NCBI RefSeq assembly: GCF_001956215.1
Contig: NZ_MRTQ01000001.1
Span: forward strand, 186,001-250,000
Origin: Paenibacillus sp. FSL R5-0490
GTDB taxonomy: Bacteria; Bacillota; Bacilli; Bacillales; Cytobacillaceae
Direction of reading: 5' to 3'
Length of the DNA: 64,000 nucleotides
The stretch's first letter is position 1; each line of letters opens with the position of its first letter. The translations under genes were made by a program, and so were the position numbers. Below the pieces are notes generated by a model. That model was not told the origin of the DNA. It made no database searches and saw only the letters and a program-made list of their open reading frames with translations. This document shows positions 54,711-62,920 of this stretch, one piece after another.

Positions 54711-54728
54711 GAATGATCTTGATCATTC
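54711..54728. repeat. Palindrome over the start of the sigma-fusion gene
   Basis: GAATGATCTTGATCATTC: perfect 8-bp arms with a 2-nt loop, spanning both candidate start codons (54713 ATG, 54719 TTG). Could be an operator or an mRNA hairpin limiting translation. Confidence 0.55.
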
Positions 54729-56767
54729 CAGAAAAAAATAATCCCATATTACCAGTGAAGATAAGTGTAAAAGAAATAAAATCCATCGTTAGCTGGTTTG
54801 AACACCATCAGCGATCCTTTTATGCACTCGGCTGGTCTTATCTTGGGAACCAAGACAAGATAGAGGAGCTTTTTTATCGGGCCATTTTACAGGTGCATAA
54901 GGAGCTGCCAAAATTTAAAAACAGCACATCTTTTGAGATGTGGGTTCTATCTATTTTTATCCAAGTCTGCCGGGATATTCCTATTGATAATAGTTTAAAA
55001 GCTTCAGAGGAAAGCATTTGTCATGCACTGCAGCAGTTAAAAGAGCAGGAAAGAGAAGTGCTGGTCTTAACCTATATAAAAGGAATCTCCAGAGAGGAAA
55101 CTGCACAGCTTCTCCAATTGTCATCTGAACAGATAAAGGAGTTTTTATTTTCAGGCTTCCAATTACTCAGAAAAGGATTGGGAAATGGAGAGGACTATCA
55201 GGGCTGCAATGAATACCAAAAGCTTTACATGGATTACCTGGAAAGAAAACTGGAACGGCCGCGGAAAATCGATTTTGAAATGCATATCTATCATTGTCAT
55301 AACTGCCAGGATGATCTGGGATCTCTGCAGGAAACCATCTTGAACTTCTCTGAAACCATTGAGACATTCAGCGTACCTGCAGGTTTCATAGAAAACGTAA
55401 AAGAACGAGTCTCACAAAGGGAAAATCTCCTTAAACAAAAAAAGACTAAGCGTAAAAGAATTGGACTTATTTCAGCAAATGTCCTCGTCTTATTCATGTG
55501 CACAGGTTTTTTTACCGGGATTTTTTCGAAAGTCTATTACTCATTGACAGAAGAAAATCAGGAGCTGCGCATTTTTCTCCAGGAGGATTTAGGTGAAAGG
55601 CTCGGGCTGGAAGCTGAAAGCAATGGTGTTAAAATAAAGATTAAGAGTGTAATTGCTGATGAGATTCAAACTCTTATTTTTTATGAAATAGAAGATACCA
55701 ATGAGAACAATCAATATATGATTAACATTGATGATGGCATTTTTATTGAGGACGAAATGAAAATAATGGCGGCAAATACCTATCCTATGTATATACCGCC
55801 AGATATGGAGTCAGATCTTAATAAAAAGGAAAAGAACAATTATCATGGGAAAATGAGTCTGAGGCCGCTGAAAGAAAATGAAGCCACCATTCAGCTCAAT
55901 ATTAATAAGGTTATGAAATTAAAACGAAACTCATCAGATTCATTTGTGAATATGGAGCCGGAGGAAGGAAAGTGGAACTTCGACATTCCTGTTACAAAAA
56001 ATCCCTCTGTCGAGTATGCATTGAATGAAGAAGTTGAAATTGAGGGCATAGCAGTCTTGATTGATAAACTAATCCTTGCTCCAACAGGAACACTCCTGCA
56101 ATACGGACTCAAAACTGAACAGCCGGAGAAGCGGATCGACATGATCAATTTTAAAAGTTTGAAAATTAACAATAAAGTAGCTGAAGCTGATTTATACGGG
56201 AACTCATACGTACATTCACAGAATGATTTAAGATGGAGCAAGTTTCAGGCGCATTTTAAACCTCTATTTGAAAAAGAAGCCGATAAAGTCAAAGTTCGAT
56301 TCGATAGTGTTTATTTGTCAATTACAGACAATAAAACAATTGCCCTTGATGCTTCCAGGGAATATCCTCAGACCTTTGAATATGCGGGAAGTACCATTTC
56401 CATTGATAAGGTTGAAGTTGGTCAGCCTAGCATAGTGGTTATAAGTAATCATGAAATTAAGAATCGAGCGTATGAATCACTTAATTTTAATATTGTGACT
56501 GAGGAAGAAAATAGTTCCATGGAAGGGGATTATAAAGGAGTCATCGTTGATAAAAATGGAAAAGAATACGATATGAATAAAACACCTTTCATTTACGAAG
56601 AGCTTGAACAGCCGCGTCATTTCTTTACAGTTCAGAGCTTTAAGATACAAGGGAATAACGTGGTTCCGAAGAGTCTGGATATCTACGGATATAATACAAC
56701 AAAATATTTAGATGATGAAGTAGAGCTGGATACTAAGCCGCTCGAAAAAGAAGAAGCAGATACCTGA
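54719..56767 (+). CDS. Membrane-tethered ECF sigma factor fused to zinc anti-sigma and DUF4179-like domains
   Basis: 682 aa from TTG 54719 (AAGGGGAG 7 nt upstream; ATG 54713 is too close to the site). Residues about 15-90 resemble sigma region 2, and 98-152 region 4 (LKEQEREVLVLTYIKGISREETAQLL). Then a zinc-binding anti-sigma motif HxxxCxxC (H189, C193, C196), one membrane helix at about 247-271, and about 400 extracytoplasmic residues of beta-rich DUF4179/DUF5643 type (KIKSVIADEIQTLIFYEIEDT). Sigma and anti-sigma on one chain imply release by proteolysis or direct tethered action. TATAAT at 54665-54670. Confidence 0.85.
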   Translation: MIIPEKNNPILPVKISVKEIKSIVSWFEHHQRSFYALGWSYLGNQDKIEELFYRAILQVHKELPKFKNSTSFEMWVLSIFIQVCRDIPIDNSLKASEESICHALQQLKEQEREVLVLTYIKGISREETAQLLQLSSEQIKEFLFSGFQLLRKGLGNGEDYQGCNEYQKLYMDYLERKLERPRKIDFEMHIYHCHNCQDDLGSLQETILNFSETIETFSVPAGFIENVKERVSQRENLLKQKKTKRKRIGLISANVLVLFMCTGFFTGIFSKVYYSLTEENQELRIFLQEDLGERLGLEAESNGVKIKIKSVIADEIQTLIFYEIEDTNENNQYMINIDDGIFIEDEMKIMAANTYPMYIPPDMESDLNKKEKNNYHGKMSLRPLKENEATIQLNINKVMKLKRNSSDSFVNMEPEEGKWNFDIPVTKNPSVEYALNEEVEIEGIAVLIDKLILAPTGTLLQYGLKTEQPEKRIDMINFKSLKINNKVAEADLYGNSYVHSQNDLRWSKFQAHFKPLFEKEADKVKVRFDSVYLSITDNKTIALDASREYPQTFEYAGSTISIDKVEVGQPSIVVISNHEIKNRAYESLNFNIVTEEENSSMEGDYKGVIVDKNGKEYDMNKTPFIYEELEQPRHFFTVQSFKIQGNNVVPKSLDIYGYNTTKYLDDEVELDTKPLEKEEADT

Positions 56768-56786
56768 AGGGTGCCTGCTTCTTCTT
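56748..56786. terminator. Bidirectional terminator between the sigma fusion and the GntR gene
   Basis: Perfect 12-bp arms AAGAAGAAGCAG/CTGCTTCTTCTT with inner pairs; overlaps the stop codon of the sigma-fusion gene. Confidence 0.78.
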
Positions 56787-56788
56787 AA

Positions 56789-57484
56789 CTAAATCATTGA
56801 CTCCACCAGTTCCGCCCTAATTTTCGTAATATGCCCCTCCATCAATTCCTTTGCTTTATCCCCATTTCCAGAAGCAATAGCGAGATAAATTTCCTTATGC
56901 TCCTCGATGGTATCCTCGTAACGTGACAGATCCTTAAACCGATGATTCTGAGTAGCTCTAATGGTTTCTTCCATATGTCCTTTGAGGGTATGGATCAATT
57001 CAATGAAAATTGAGTTATGGGTGGCCACGGCAATTCCGACGTGAAAGTCCAGATCTGCTTTTAACCCTAACTCGGGGTCTTGTATGGACAGCGCCATATT
57101 ATGTAAAGCAATACGCAGCTTTTCCAGGTCTGCCGGGGTGGCTCTTTTGGCTGCAAGGAAGGAGGATTCAGCTTCCAGTGCACGCCTCAGTTCAAGCATT
57201 TCATATACCAGCGGGTTTTCTGCTTTGACAGCTGTGATGATCACTTCTTTGCTTGATTGGATATCAGAGACTTTAACGTAGCTTCCGCCTCCCTGGCGGA
57301 TATCGATGAGCCCGTTCAGTTCCAGGGTTCTGAGGGCTTCTCTGATGGTTGTCCGGCTGACATGGAATTGAACTGCCAATTCTCTTTCTGAAGGCAGCCG
57401 TTCACCTGGTTTAAGATTTCCTCCCAAATAGCATTCTATCAATTTATCTGCTAAAACCAGATAGGTCTTTTTTTTCTCTGTCAT
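56789..57484 (-). CDS. FadR-subfamily GntR regulator
   Basis: 231 aa. N-terminal winged HTH (ERLPSERELAVQFHVSRTTIREALRTLELNGLIDIRQGGGSYV region, residues about 28-70) and a FadR-type helical FCD ligand domain with the expected metal ligands (D and H in ADLDFHVGIA; H in LKGHMEE; H in MEGHITK). Such proteins sense carboxylates such as lactate, glycolate or gluconate. Divergent from the oxidase and transporter genes, with FadR-type palindromes between. Confidence 0.9.
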   Translation of the reverse strand: MTEKKKTYLVLADKLIECYLGGNLKPGERLPSERELAVQFHVSRTTIREALRTLELNGLIDIRQGGGSYVKVSDIQSSKEVIITAVKAENPLVYEMLELRRALEAESSFLAAKRATPADLEKLRIALHNMALSIQDPELGLKADLDFHVGIAVATHNSIFIELIHTLKGHMEETIRATQNHRFKDLSRYEDTIEEHKEIYLAIASGNGDKAKELMEGHITKIRAELVESMI

Positions 57485-57583
57485 TCCCCGTACCCTCTTT
57501 TCAAAATAGGCCTCTCTTACTTTCCTAAATGTAACAGACCTAAAATCTATTAATCAATACTATAAAAATAATAAAATAAATAA

Positions 57584-57611
57584 TTGAATTTTTCTGATAA
57601 ATTTGTATAAT
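57584..57611 (+). promoter_or_regulatory. Sigma-A promoter of the oxidase operon
   Basis: TTGAAT (57584-57589), 16-nt spacer, TATAAT (57606-57611). Confidence 0.75.
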
Positions 57612-57623
57612 TAATTTAACTTG

Positions 57624-57653
57624 TTGGACCAATTATAACATTGGTTTGACCAA
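57624..57653. promoter_or_regulatory. FadR/LldR-type operator pair
   Basis: TTGGTTTGACCAA (57641-57653) is a TTGGT-N3-ACCAA palindrome, the PdhR/LldR-type core; TTGGACCAA (57624-57632) is a second, tighter half pair. Both lie just after the predicted transcription start, where bound repressor would block the operon. Confidence 0.75.
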
Positions 57654-57683
57654 ATTCCCCGTATAAGAAAGAAGGAGTATAGG

Positions 57684-59078
57684 ATGGAAACAGCGAGTAT
57701 GAGCCTCCTGCAGGCTTTAAGAGAGTTTCTTACTGAGCAGCAGGTGACAGAAAATCAGACAGTAAGAGAATTGCATGGCAGGGATGAATCATACCATATG
57801 GAGAGTCTTCCTGATCTGGTTGTTTTTCCGGAAACGGCCCAGCAGGTCAGTGAAATTGTGAAGCAGGCAAACAAATATAAAGTTCCAATTGTTCCTTTTG
57901 GACTGGGATCCAGTCTTGAAGGGCATGTGATACCGTACGAACATGGAATTACGATTGATTTTTCACTTATGAATAAAGTTCTGGAAGTACGTGAGAATGA
58001 CTTTCTTGTTAGGGTACAGCCTGGCGTGACTCGTACACAGCTCAACAAGGAATTGAAAAAATATGGACTATTTTTCACTGTGGATCCTGGGGCAGATGCT
58101 ACCCTTGGCGGAATGGCGGCAACGAATGCCAGCGGAACTACTTCTGTGAAATATGGAGTCATGCGTGATCAGGTGCGTGATCTGGAAGTGGTACTTGCTG
58201 ATGGGTCGATCATACATACAGGTAATTTAGCTGCTAAATCCTCATCCGGATACCATTTGAATGGTTTATTCGTTGGCTCTGAGGGGACGCTTGGCTGCTT
58301 TACGGAACTGACATTAAGAGTTTATGGAATTCCGGAGCATGTGATGGCAGCAAGAGCTTCTTTTCCATCATTGAACGATGCGGTTGAAGCGGTTGTTTCC
58401 ATATTACAAGCAGGTGTTCCGATTGCGAGGGTGGAGCTTATCGATGAACCTTCCATGAAACAGGTGAACCTGTTCAGTGAAACAAGCTATAATGAAAGCT
58501 CAACGCTCTTTTTGGAGTTTCACGGCAATGAAGCCGGCTTAAAGCAGGATGTCGCTTTTACAAAAGAGATTGTTGAAGACCATCATTGTCTCGATATTGA
58601 ATTTGAAACCGATAATGCAGCAAGAAATCGCTTGTGGGAGGCCAGGCATAACCTTGCTTATGCCTATATCCATGGCCATCCCGGAAAGAAAATGATGGTG
58701 ACGGATGTTTGTTTGCCGATTTCAGAACTTTCTGGCGCTATCAGCCATGCGAGGGAAGCGGTCGATACATTGGGACTTCCTGGAGGAATCGTCGGACATG
58801 TGGGGGACGGAAATTACCATACCCTCCTGATGATTGATATGAGTAATCCCCAAGAGGTGGCAAAAGCAGAAAAGTTCAATGAACAAATTGTTCTCTATGC
58901 TCTCGAACGGGGCGGTACCTGTACGGGTGAGCATGGTGTAGGGGTAGGCAAGCAGAAGTATCAGCAAGAAGAACATGGTCAGGCGCTTCAGGTTATGGAA
59001 AAAATCAAACGTGCCCTCGATCCAGATAATCTTTTCAACCCAAATAAAATCTTAAAGACAAAAGAAGGAGCACGATGA
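57684..59078 (+). CDS. FAD-linked 2-hydroxyacid oxidase/dehydrogenase (GlcD/D-lactate dehydrogenase family)
   Basis: 464 aa, ATG after GAAGGAG. PCMH-type FAD domain: PDLVVFPETAQQVSEIV, VPFGLGSSLEG, VDPGADATLGGMAATNASGT, LVGSEGTLG-like FVGSEGTLGCFTE. C-terminal FAD-oxidase domain with VGHVGDGNYHTLL and GTCTGEHGVGVGKQKYQ, the catalytic and metal His motifs of D-lactate dehydrogenase (cytochrome) and glycolate oxidase GlcD. No GlcE/GlcF partners here, which favours a single-subunit D-2-hydroxyacid dehydrogenase. One base before the BASS gene. Confidence 0.9.
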   Translation: METASMSLLQALREFLTEQQVTENQTVRELHGRDESYHMESLPDLVVFPETAQQVSEIVKQANKYKVPIVPFGLGSSLEGHVIPYEHGITIDFSLMNKVLEVRENDFLVRVQPGVTRTQLNKELKKYGLFFTVDPGADATLGGMAATNASGTTSVKYGVMRDQVRDLEVVLADGSIIHTGNLAAKSSSGYHLNGLFVGSEGTLGCFTELTLRVYGIPEHVMAARASFPSLNDAVEAVVSILQAGVPIARVELIDEPSMKQVNLFSETSYNESSTLFLEFHGNEAGLKQDVAFTKEIVEDHHCLDIEFETDNAARNRLWEARHNLAYAYIHGHPGKKMMVTDVCLPISELSGAISHAREAVDTLGLPGGIVGHVGDGNYHTLLMIDMSNPQEVAKAEKFNEQIVLYALERGGTCTGEHGVGVGKQKYQQEEHGQALQVMEKIKRALDPDNLFNPNKILKTKEGAR

Positions 59079-59079
59079 T

Positions 59080-60054
59080 ATGAAGGTATTAGAAGCGGTC
59101 AGTACCATTGCAGGAAAATATTTTGCGGTGTGGGTTATCTTAACATCGGTTATTGCCTTTATGTTTCCAGACCCATTTTTAGGATTGGGAGGCTATATCA
59201 CCATCCTTCTCGGCGTCGTCATGTTTGGAATGGGACTTACACTGAAGGCAGTCGATTTTAAAATCATCTTTACGAAACCTCTGCCTGTGTTAATCGGTGT
59301 TTGTGCTCAGTTCATTATCATGCCGCTTGTCGCTTTCGTCATTGCGAAACTTTTGAATTTGCCGGCAGAATTGGCAGCGGGACTTGTTTTGCTCGGATGT
59401 GTACCAGGGGGAACGGCCTCTAACGTTATGGTGTATCTGGCAAAGGGAAATGTACCATTGTCCATCGCCATGACTTCCGTTTCAACTTTACTGGCGCCAA
59501 TCATGACACCGCTGCTTCTCCTGCTGCTTGCGGGACAGTGGATGCCGGTTGATGCTGTTGCCATGTTTATGTCTATTGTCCAGGTCATCATTGTGCCGAT
59601 TGTTCTCGGATTAGCCATCAAGAAATTCTTCCCCGCAGCCGTGGAAAAAAGTTTAACTGTTTTACCGCTTATTTCGGTAGCGGCGATTATCACGATTGTG
59701 GCTGCAGTCGTTTCAGGCAATTCGGCAACCATTGCCGCATCAGGTCTACTGATTTTTACAGCTGTCATGCTCCACAATGGATTCGGACTCCTCCTTGGTT
59801 ACTTTGCAGGAAAAGTGCTTGGTCAGGATGAAGTAAACCGGAGAGCGATTGCCATTGAAGTTGGCATGCAGAACTCAGGTCTGGGCGTTGCACTTGCGAC
59901 TGCACACTTTGGTCCGCTGGCAGCACTGCCAAGCGTTCTGGCTGCTGCCTGGCATAACATTTCAGGGCCGATTCTGGCAACTTATTGGTCGAAGAAACCT
60001 GCTGTTCAACGTAAAGAGGATAAGTCAGTCCGTCCTATTGAAGTGAAGTTGTAA
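59080..60054 (+). CDS. BASS-family (bile acid:sodium symporter-type) transporter
   Basis: 324 aa, 1 nt after the oxidase gene, with AAGGAG inside its 3' end. About ten membrane helices. Family signatures: GVVMFGMGLTL, GCVPGGTASNVMVYLAKGNVPLSIAMTSVSTLLAP and EVGMQNSGLGVALA. Closest to the YocS/PanS-type members that move 2-oxo- or hydroxy-acids rather than bile salts. With the oxidase it suggests sodium-coupled uptake of the oxidase substrate. Confidence 0.9.
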   Translation: MKVLEAVSTIAGKYFAVWVILTSVIAFMFPDPFLGLGGYITILLGVVMFGMGLTLKAVDFKIIFTKPLPVLIGVCAQFIIMPLVAFVIAKLLNLPAELAAGLVLLGCVPGGTASNVMVYLAKGNVPLSIAMTSVSTLLAPIMTPLLLLLLAGQWMPVDAVAMFMSIVQVIIVPIVLGLAIKKFFPAAVEKSLTVLPLISVAAIITIVAAVVSGNSATIAASGLLIFTAVMLHNGFGLLLGYFAGKVLGQDEVNRRAIAIEVGMQNSGLGVALATAHFGPLAALPSVLAAAWHNISGPILATYWSKKPAVQRKEDKSVRPIEVKL

Positions 60055-60149
60055 ATAAGGATATAGGTGATTTTCCTTCAGTGTATCCGATCATGACAGA
60101 GGGGGAAAAGCACCTTTTTCTTTCATACATAAAATCATCTCGCTTTTTC

Positions 60150-60180
60150 AGCTGCTCAATTAAATGGGCAGCTTATTTTT
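60150..60180 (+). terminator. Terminator after the BASS transporter gene
   Basis: AGCTGC-CA paired with TG-GCAGCT, then TATTTTTGC. Confidence 0.8.
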
Positions 60181-60201
60181 GCATTTAAATGAAAAACTAT
60201 C

Positions 60202-60230
60202 TTGACTAAAAGCAAATTATGGAATATATT
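60202..60230 (+). promoter_or_regulatory. Sigma-A promoter of the NAD-salvage operon
   Basis: TTGACT (60202-60207), 17-nt spacer, TATATT (60225-60230). Confidence 0.85.
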
Positions 60231-60239
60231 TTATTTAAC

Positions 60240-60258
60240 AATTAACAAAATGTTAATT
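60240..60258. promoter_or_regulatory. Palindromic operator of the NAD-salvage operon
   Basis: AATTAACAAAATGTTAATT, perfect 8-bp arms around AAA, 9 nt after the -10 and so over the transcription start. Probably bound by the NrtR-like protein encoded by the first gene. Confidence 0.75.
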
Positions 60259-60278
60259 AAAAGAGGAGTGAACCGAAT

Positions 60279-61043
60279 TTGAAGAATCAATTTATTACAC
60301 CAGACGGTTATACAAGTGATATTGCGGTTTTTACAATCACATCTGAACAAATTGGAGAGTATAAGCCTCCAAAAAAAGAGCTGAAAATCATGCTGATTAA
60401 AAGAAGTGAGCTGGACCATGAAAGAAATCCAAATATGGAAGCAGGGAAGTGGGCGCTGCCTGGTGGGTTTGTCCGTCCCGAAGAGACAGCATTTCAGGCG
60501 GCAGAGCGAAGGTTAGCGGAGGAAACCGGAGTGGCAGGGCTGAAAATAAAGCATTTTGGTGTCTATGATTCTCCAGGCCGTGATCTGCGGGGATGGATTA
60601 TTTCTAATGCACATTATGTTATCGCAAAAGAAGTGGCATTAAGTAGCCGGAAAAAGACTTATGATGCTTCTGAAATTGGGCTGTTTACACTTGAGGAAGC
60701 CGTTGAACTTGATCTTGCATTTGATCATCAGACCATTATCGGAGATGCGCTTTGGTTTATTAAAAAGGATATGGCGCTAACAACACTGGCCAAACATTTT
60801 CTTCCTGAGGAATTTGTGCTTTCTGAACTGCAGGGTGTCTTATTAACCGTATTGGATGATCCTTCAATCTCGACTGATGCTGCCTTTTTCAGAAAAGCAC
60901 CGACACTTCCTTTTATTGAAGCTGTGTCGGAAAACGGAAAGCCTAAGAAATCAAATCGTTATTCCAAGACGCCGGCTCAACTTTATCGTTTTAATGACTT
61001 TCAGCCCATTGTGTCAGTGTATAGGAATAAACTGAAGGGATAA
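60279..61043 (+). CDS. NrtR-like Nudix-domain transcriptional regulator of NAD metabolism
   Basis: 254 aa, TTG start after AGAGGAGTG. N-terminal Nudix domain (about 12-150) and C-terminal winged helix of the NrtR type (LAKHFLPEEFVLSELQGVLL; AAFFRKAPTLPFIEAV). The Nudix box G-x5-E-x7-R-E-U-x-E-E-x-G-U is altered: G63, E69, R77, then Arg78 in place of Glu, with E81 and E82 kept. This suggests ADP-ribose sensing with weak or no hydrolysis. It leads an operon with pnuC and nadR. An ADP-ribose pyrophosphatase role is the alternative. Confidence 0.85.
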   Translation: MKNQFITPDGYTSDIAVFTITSEQIGEYKPPKKELKIMLIKRSELDHERNPNMEAGKWALPGGFVRPEETAFQAAERRLAEETGVAGLKIKHFGVYDSPGRDLRGWIISNAHYVIAKEVALSSRKKTYDASEIGLFTLEEAVELDLAFDHQTIIGDALWFIKKDMALTTLAKHFLPEEFVLSELQGVLLTVLDDPSISTDAAFFRKAPTLPFIEAVSENGKPKKSNRYSKTPAQLYRFNDFQPIVSVYRNKLKG

Positions 61044-61073
61044 AAACCAAGTCATTTATAGGGAGAGATTTAT

Positions 61074-61769
61074 ATGGGGATTTTTAAGAACTGGACTCGG
61101 TTTGAAATAGTATGGCTGATCACGTTTACATTGGTTAATATTTATCTTTTCTTTGCCTGGTCGGATTCATTGCTTGGCCTGATCTCATCCATAACCGGGA
61201 TGTTATGTGTGGTGCTGGTGGCGAAGGGAAAGATTGCAAACTATTACTTTGGCATTGTACAGACCTTAACCTACGCTTATATTGCTTACGGCTATGGTCT
61301 TTATGGTGAAGCCATGCTCAATGCCCTGTTTTATTTTCCGGTTCAATTTATCGGTATTTACCTTTGGAAGCAGCATAAAACCAATCAGGATGTTAAAGGA
61401 GAAGATGTGAAAGTTAAAAGTCTGACAAAAAAGGGCTGGCTCTATACTTTAATATCTATTGTCACCCTTACAATTGGATATGGGTTTTTCCTTAGATATT
61501 TAGAGGGTAATTTTGTCTGGACGGACTCAGCTACAAACGTTCTTTCTATAACTGCGCAAATACTGATGCTGAAGAGATTTGCAGAGCAATGGCTCCTATG
61601 GATCTCTGTTAATGTATTATCCATTATCCTTTGGGCGGGTGCTCTCATCACACAGGGCGGCAATGACTTTTCGATGTTAGTCATGTGGACTGCTTTCCTG
61701 GTCAACAGTATTTATGGTTATATCAACTGGCGGAAACTATATGTGAAACAGAATAAGGAGGGGTTTTAA
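61074..61769 (+). CDS. pnuC: PnuC-type nicotinamide riboside transporter
   Basis: 231 aa, ATG after GGGAGAG. Seven or so membrane helices with the PnuC-like VAKGKIANYYFGIVQTLTYAYIAY and LNALFYFPVQFIGIYLWKQH segments, and W-x3-N-type LWISVNVLSIILW near 185. Facilitated uptake of nicotinamide riboside, trapped by phosphorylation by the NadR kinase domain encoded next. The stop codon directly precedes the nadR start. Confidence 0.93.
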   Translation: MGIFKNWTRFEIVWLITFTLVNIYLFFAWSDSLLGLISSITGMLCVVLVAKGKIANYYFGIVQTLTYAYIAYGYGLYGEAMLNALFYFPVQFIGIYLWKQHKTNQDVKGEDVKVKSLTKKGWLYTLISIVTLTIGYGFFLRYLEGNFVWTDSATNVLSITAQILMLKRFAEQWLLWISVNVLSIILWAGALITQGGNDFSMLVMWTAFLVNSIYGYINWRKLYVKQNKEGF

Positions 61770-62792
61770 ATGACAGTCGGGTTTATTGGAGGCAAGTTTC
61801 TTCCCCTGCATCTTGGCCATGTCTATGCCATCGTTCAGGCCTCATCCATCGTTGACGAACTGTACGTTGTGCTGTCCCATAGCGAACTGCGTGACAGGCA
61901 ATTGTGCGAGCATTCTAAAATGGCTTATATTCCGCCACATATCCGTTTGCGCTGGCTCAGTCAATTAACTAAAGATATGCCGCATGTGAAGATCATTTCC
62001 ATAAAAGACGATCAGGGGGATGAAAATTACAATTGGGCAGAAGGTGCCAGGGATATAAAAAAGGCAATTGGAAGACGCATTGATTATGTATTTAGTTCAG
62101 AGTTTGAATATAACGATATTTTTAATGAACTTTATCCAGAGGCCAAACACGAATTGATTGATCCCAATCGGGGACATGTGAATATTTCGGCAACAGCAAT
62201 CCGCAATGAAGGCGTATTCCATTATTGGGAATACATCCCTGACTTTGTTAAACCTTATTTCGTTAAAAAGGTTGTAGTGGTAGGAACCGAAAGCTGCGGG
62301 AAATCTGCCCTGACAAGAAATCTTGCTAAAATCTACAACACTTCCTATGTTGAGGAATATGGCCGAACCGTATGTGAAGAATTAGGCGGCTGCGAAGGGA
62401 TTATGGTTAAGGAGGATTACCATAAAATTGCGTACGGCCATAAGCTTGAAGAAATCAAGGCGATTGAAAAAGCAAACAAAGTTGTTTTTATCGATACGGA
62501 GGCAATTGTGACTCAATTCTATTCCAACCTTTACAACCATGAACATCAAGCAGTATTGGATGAAATTGCGAGCCTGCAGGGTTATGACCTGTGGCTATAC
62601 CTGGAACCTGATGTAAAATGGGTGGATGATGGACTGCGGGTTCATGGAGAGAATGAGGTAAGACTCCAAAACAACGAGGCTTTAAAAACATTGCTGAAAA
62701 AGCATAATATTGATTATAAAATCTTGAGCGGTGATTACAAGGAACGGCTTCAGAGTGCAATAGGGCATATTGAAGAGCTGTTGAAAATTTAG
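61770..62792 (+). CDS. nadR: NadR-type bifunctional NMN adenylyltransferase/ribosylnicotinamide kinase
   Basis: 340 aa. N-terminal nucleotidyltransferase: GGKFLPLHLGH (H14, H17) and ISATAIR (139-145). C-terminal kinase: P-loop GTESCGKS (172-179), EEYGRTVCE, and FIDTEAIVTQFYS. Unlike E. coli NadR there is no N-terminal HTH, so it is an enzyme only; the operon's regulator is the Nudix protein. Converts nicotinamide riboside to NMN and then NAD. ATG starts on the base after pnuC, with GGAGGGG before it. Confidence 0.93.
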   Translation: MTVGFIGGKFLPLHLGHVYAIVQASSIVDELYVVLSHSELRDRQLCEHSKMAYIPPHIRLRWLSQLTKDMPHVKIISIKDDQGDENYNWAEGARDIKKAIGRRIDYVFSSEFEYNDIFNELYPEAKHELIDPNRGHVNISATAIRNEGVFHYWEYIPDFVKPYFVKKVVVVGTESCGKSALTRNLAKIYNTSYVEEYGRTVCEELGGCEGIMVKEDYHKIAYGHKLEEIKAIEKANKVVFIDTEAIVTQFYSNLYNHEHQAVLDEIASLQGYDLWLYLEPDVKWVDDGLRVHGENEVRLQNNEALKTLLKKHNIDYKILSGDYKERLQSAIGHIEELLKI

Positions 62793-62853
62793 AGAGTGAT
62801 TGACAAAAAATTTAAAATTAATTATCCTTTTAAAAAACCTAATGAAATACTTT

Positions 62854-62920
62854 CATTCGTATAACTCCAATAATATGGTTTGGAGGTCTCTACCAGGAAC
62901 CAATAATTCCTGATTACGAA
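62854..62920 (+). promoter_or_regulatory. Adenine-type purine riboswitch aptamer
   Basis: P1 TTCGTA (62856-62861)/TACGAA (62915-62920); P2 CTCCAA/TTGGAG; J2/3 GTCTCTACC, near-identical to the xpt GTTTCTACC core; P3 AGGAA/TTCCT. The specificity base equivalent to position 74 is T (62914) in TGATTACG, where guanine riboswitches have C, so adenine is the predicted ligand. Confidence 0.88.
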
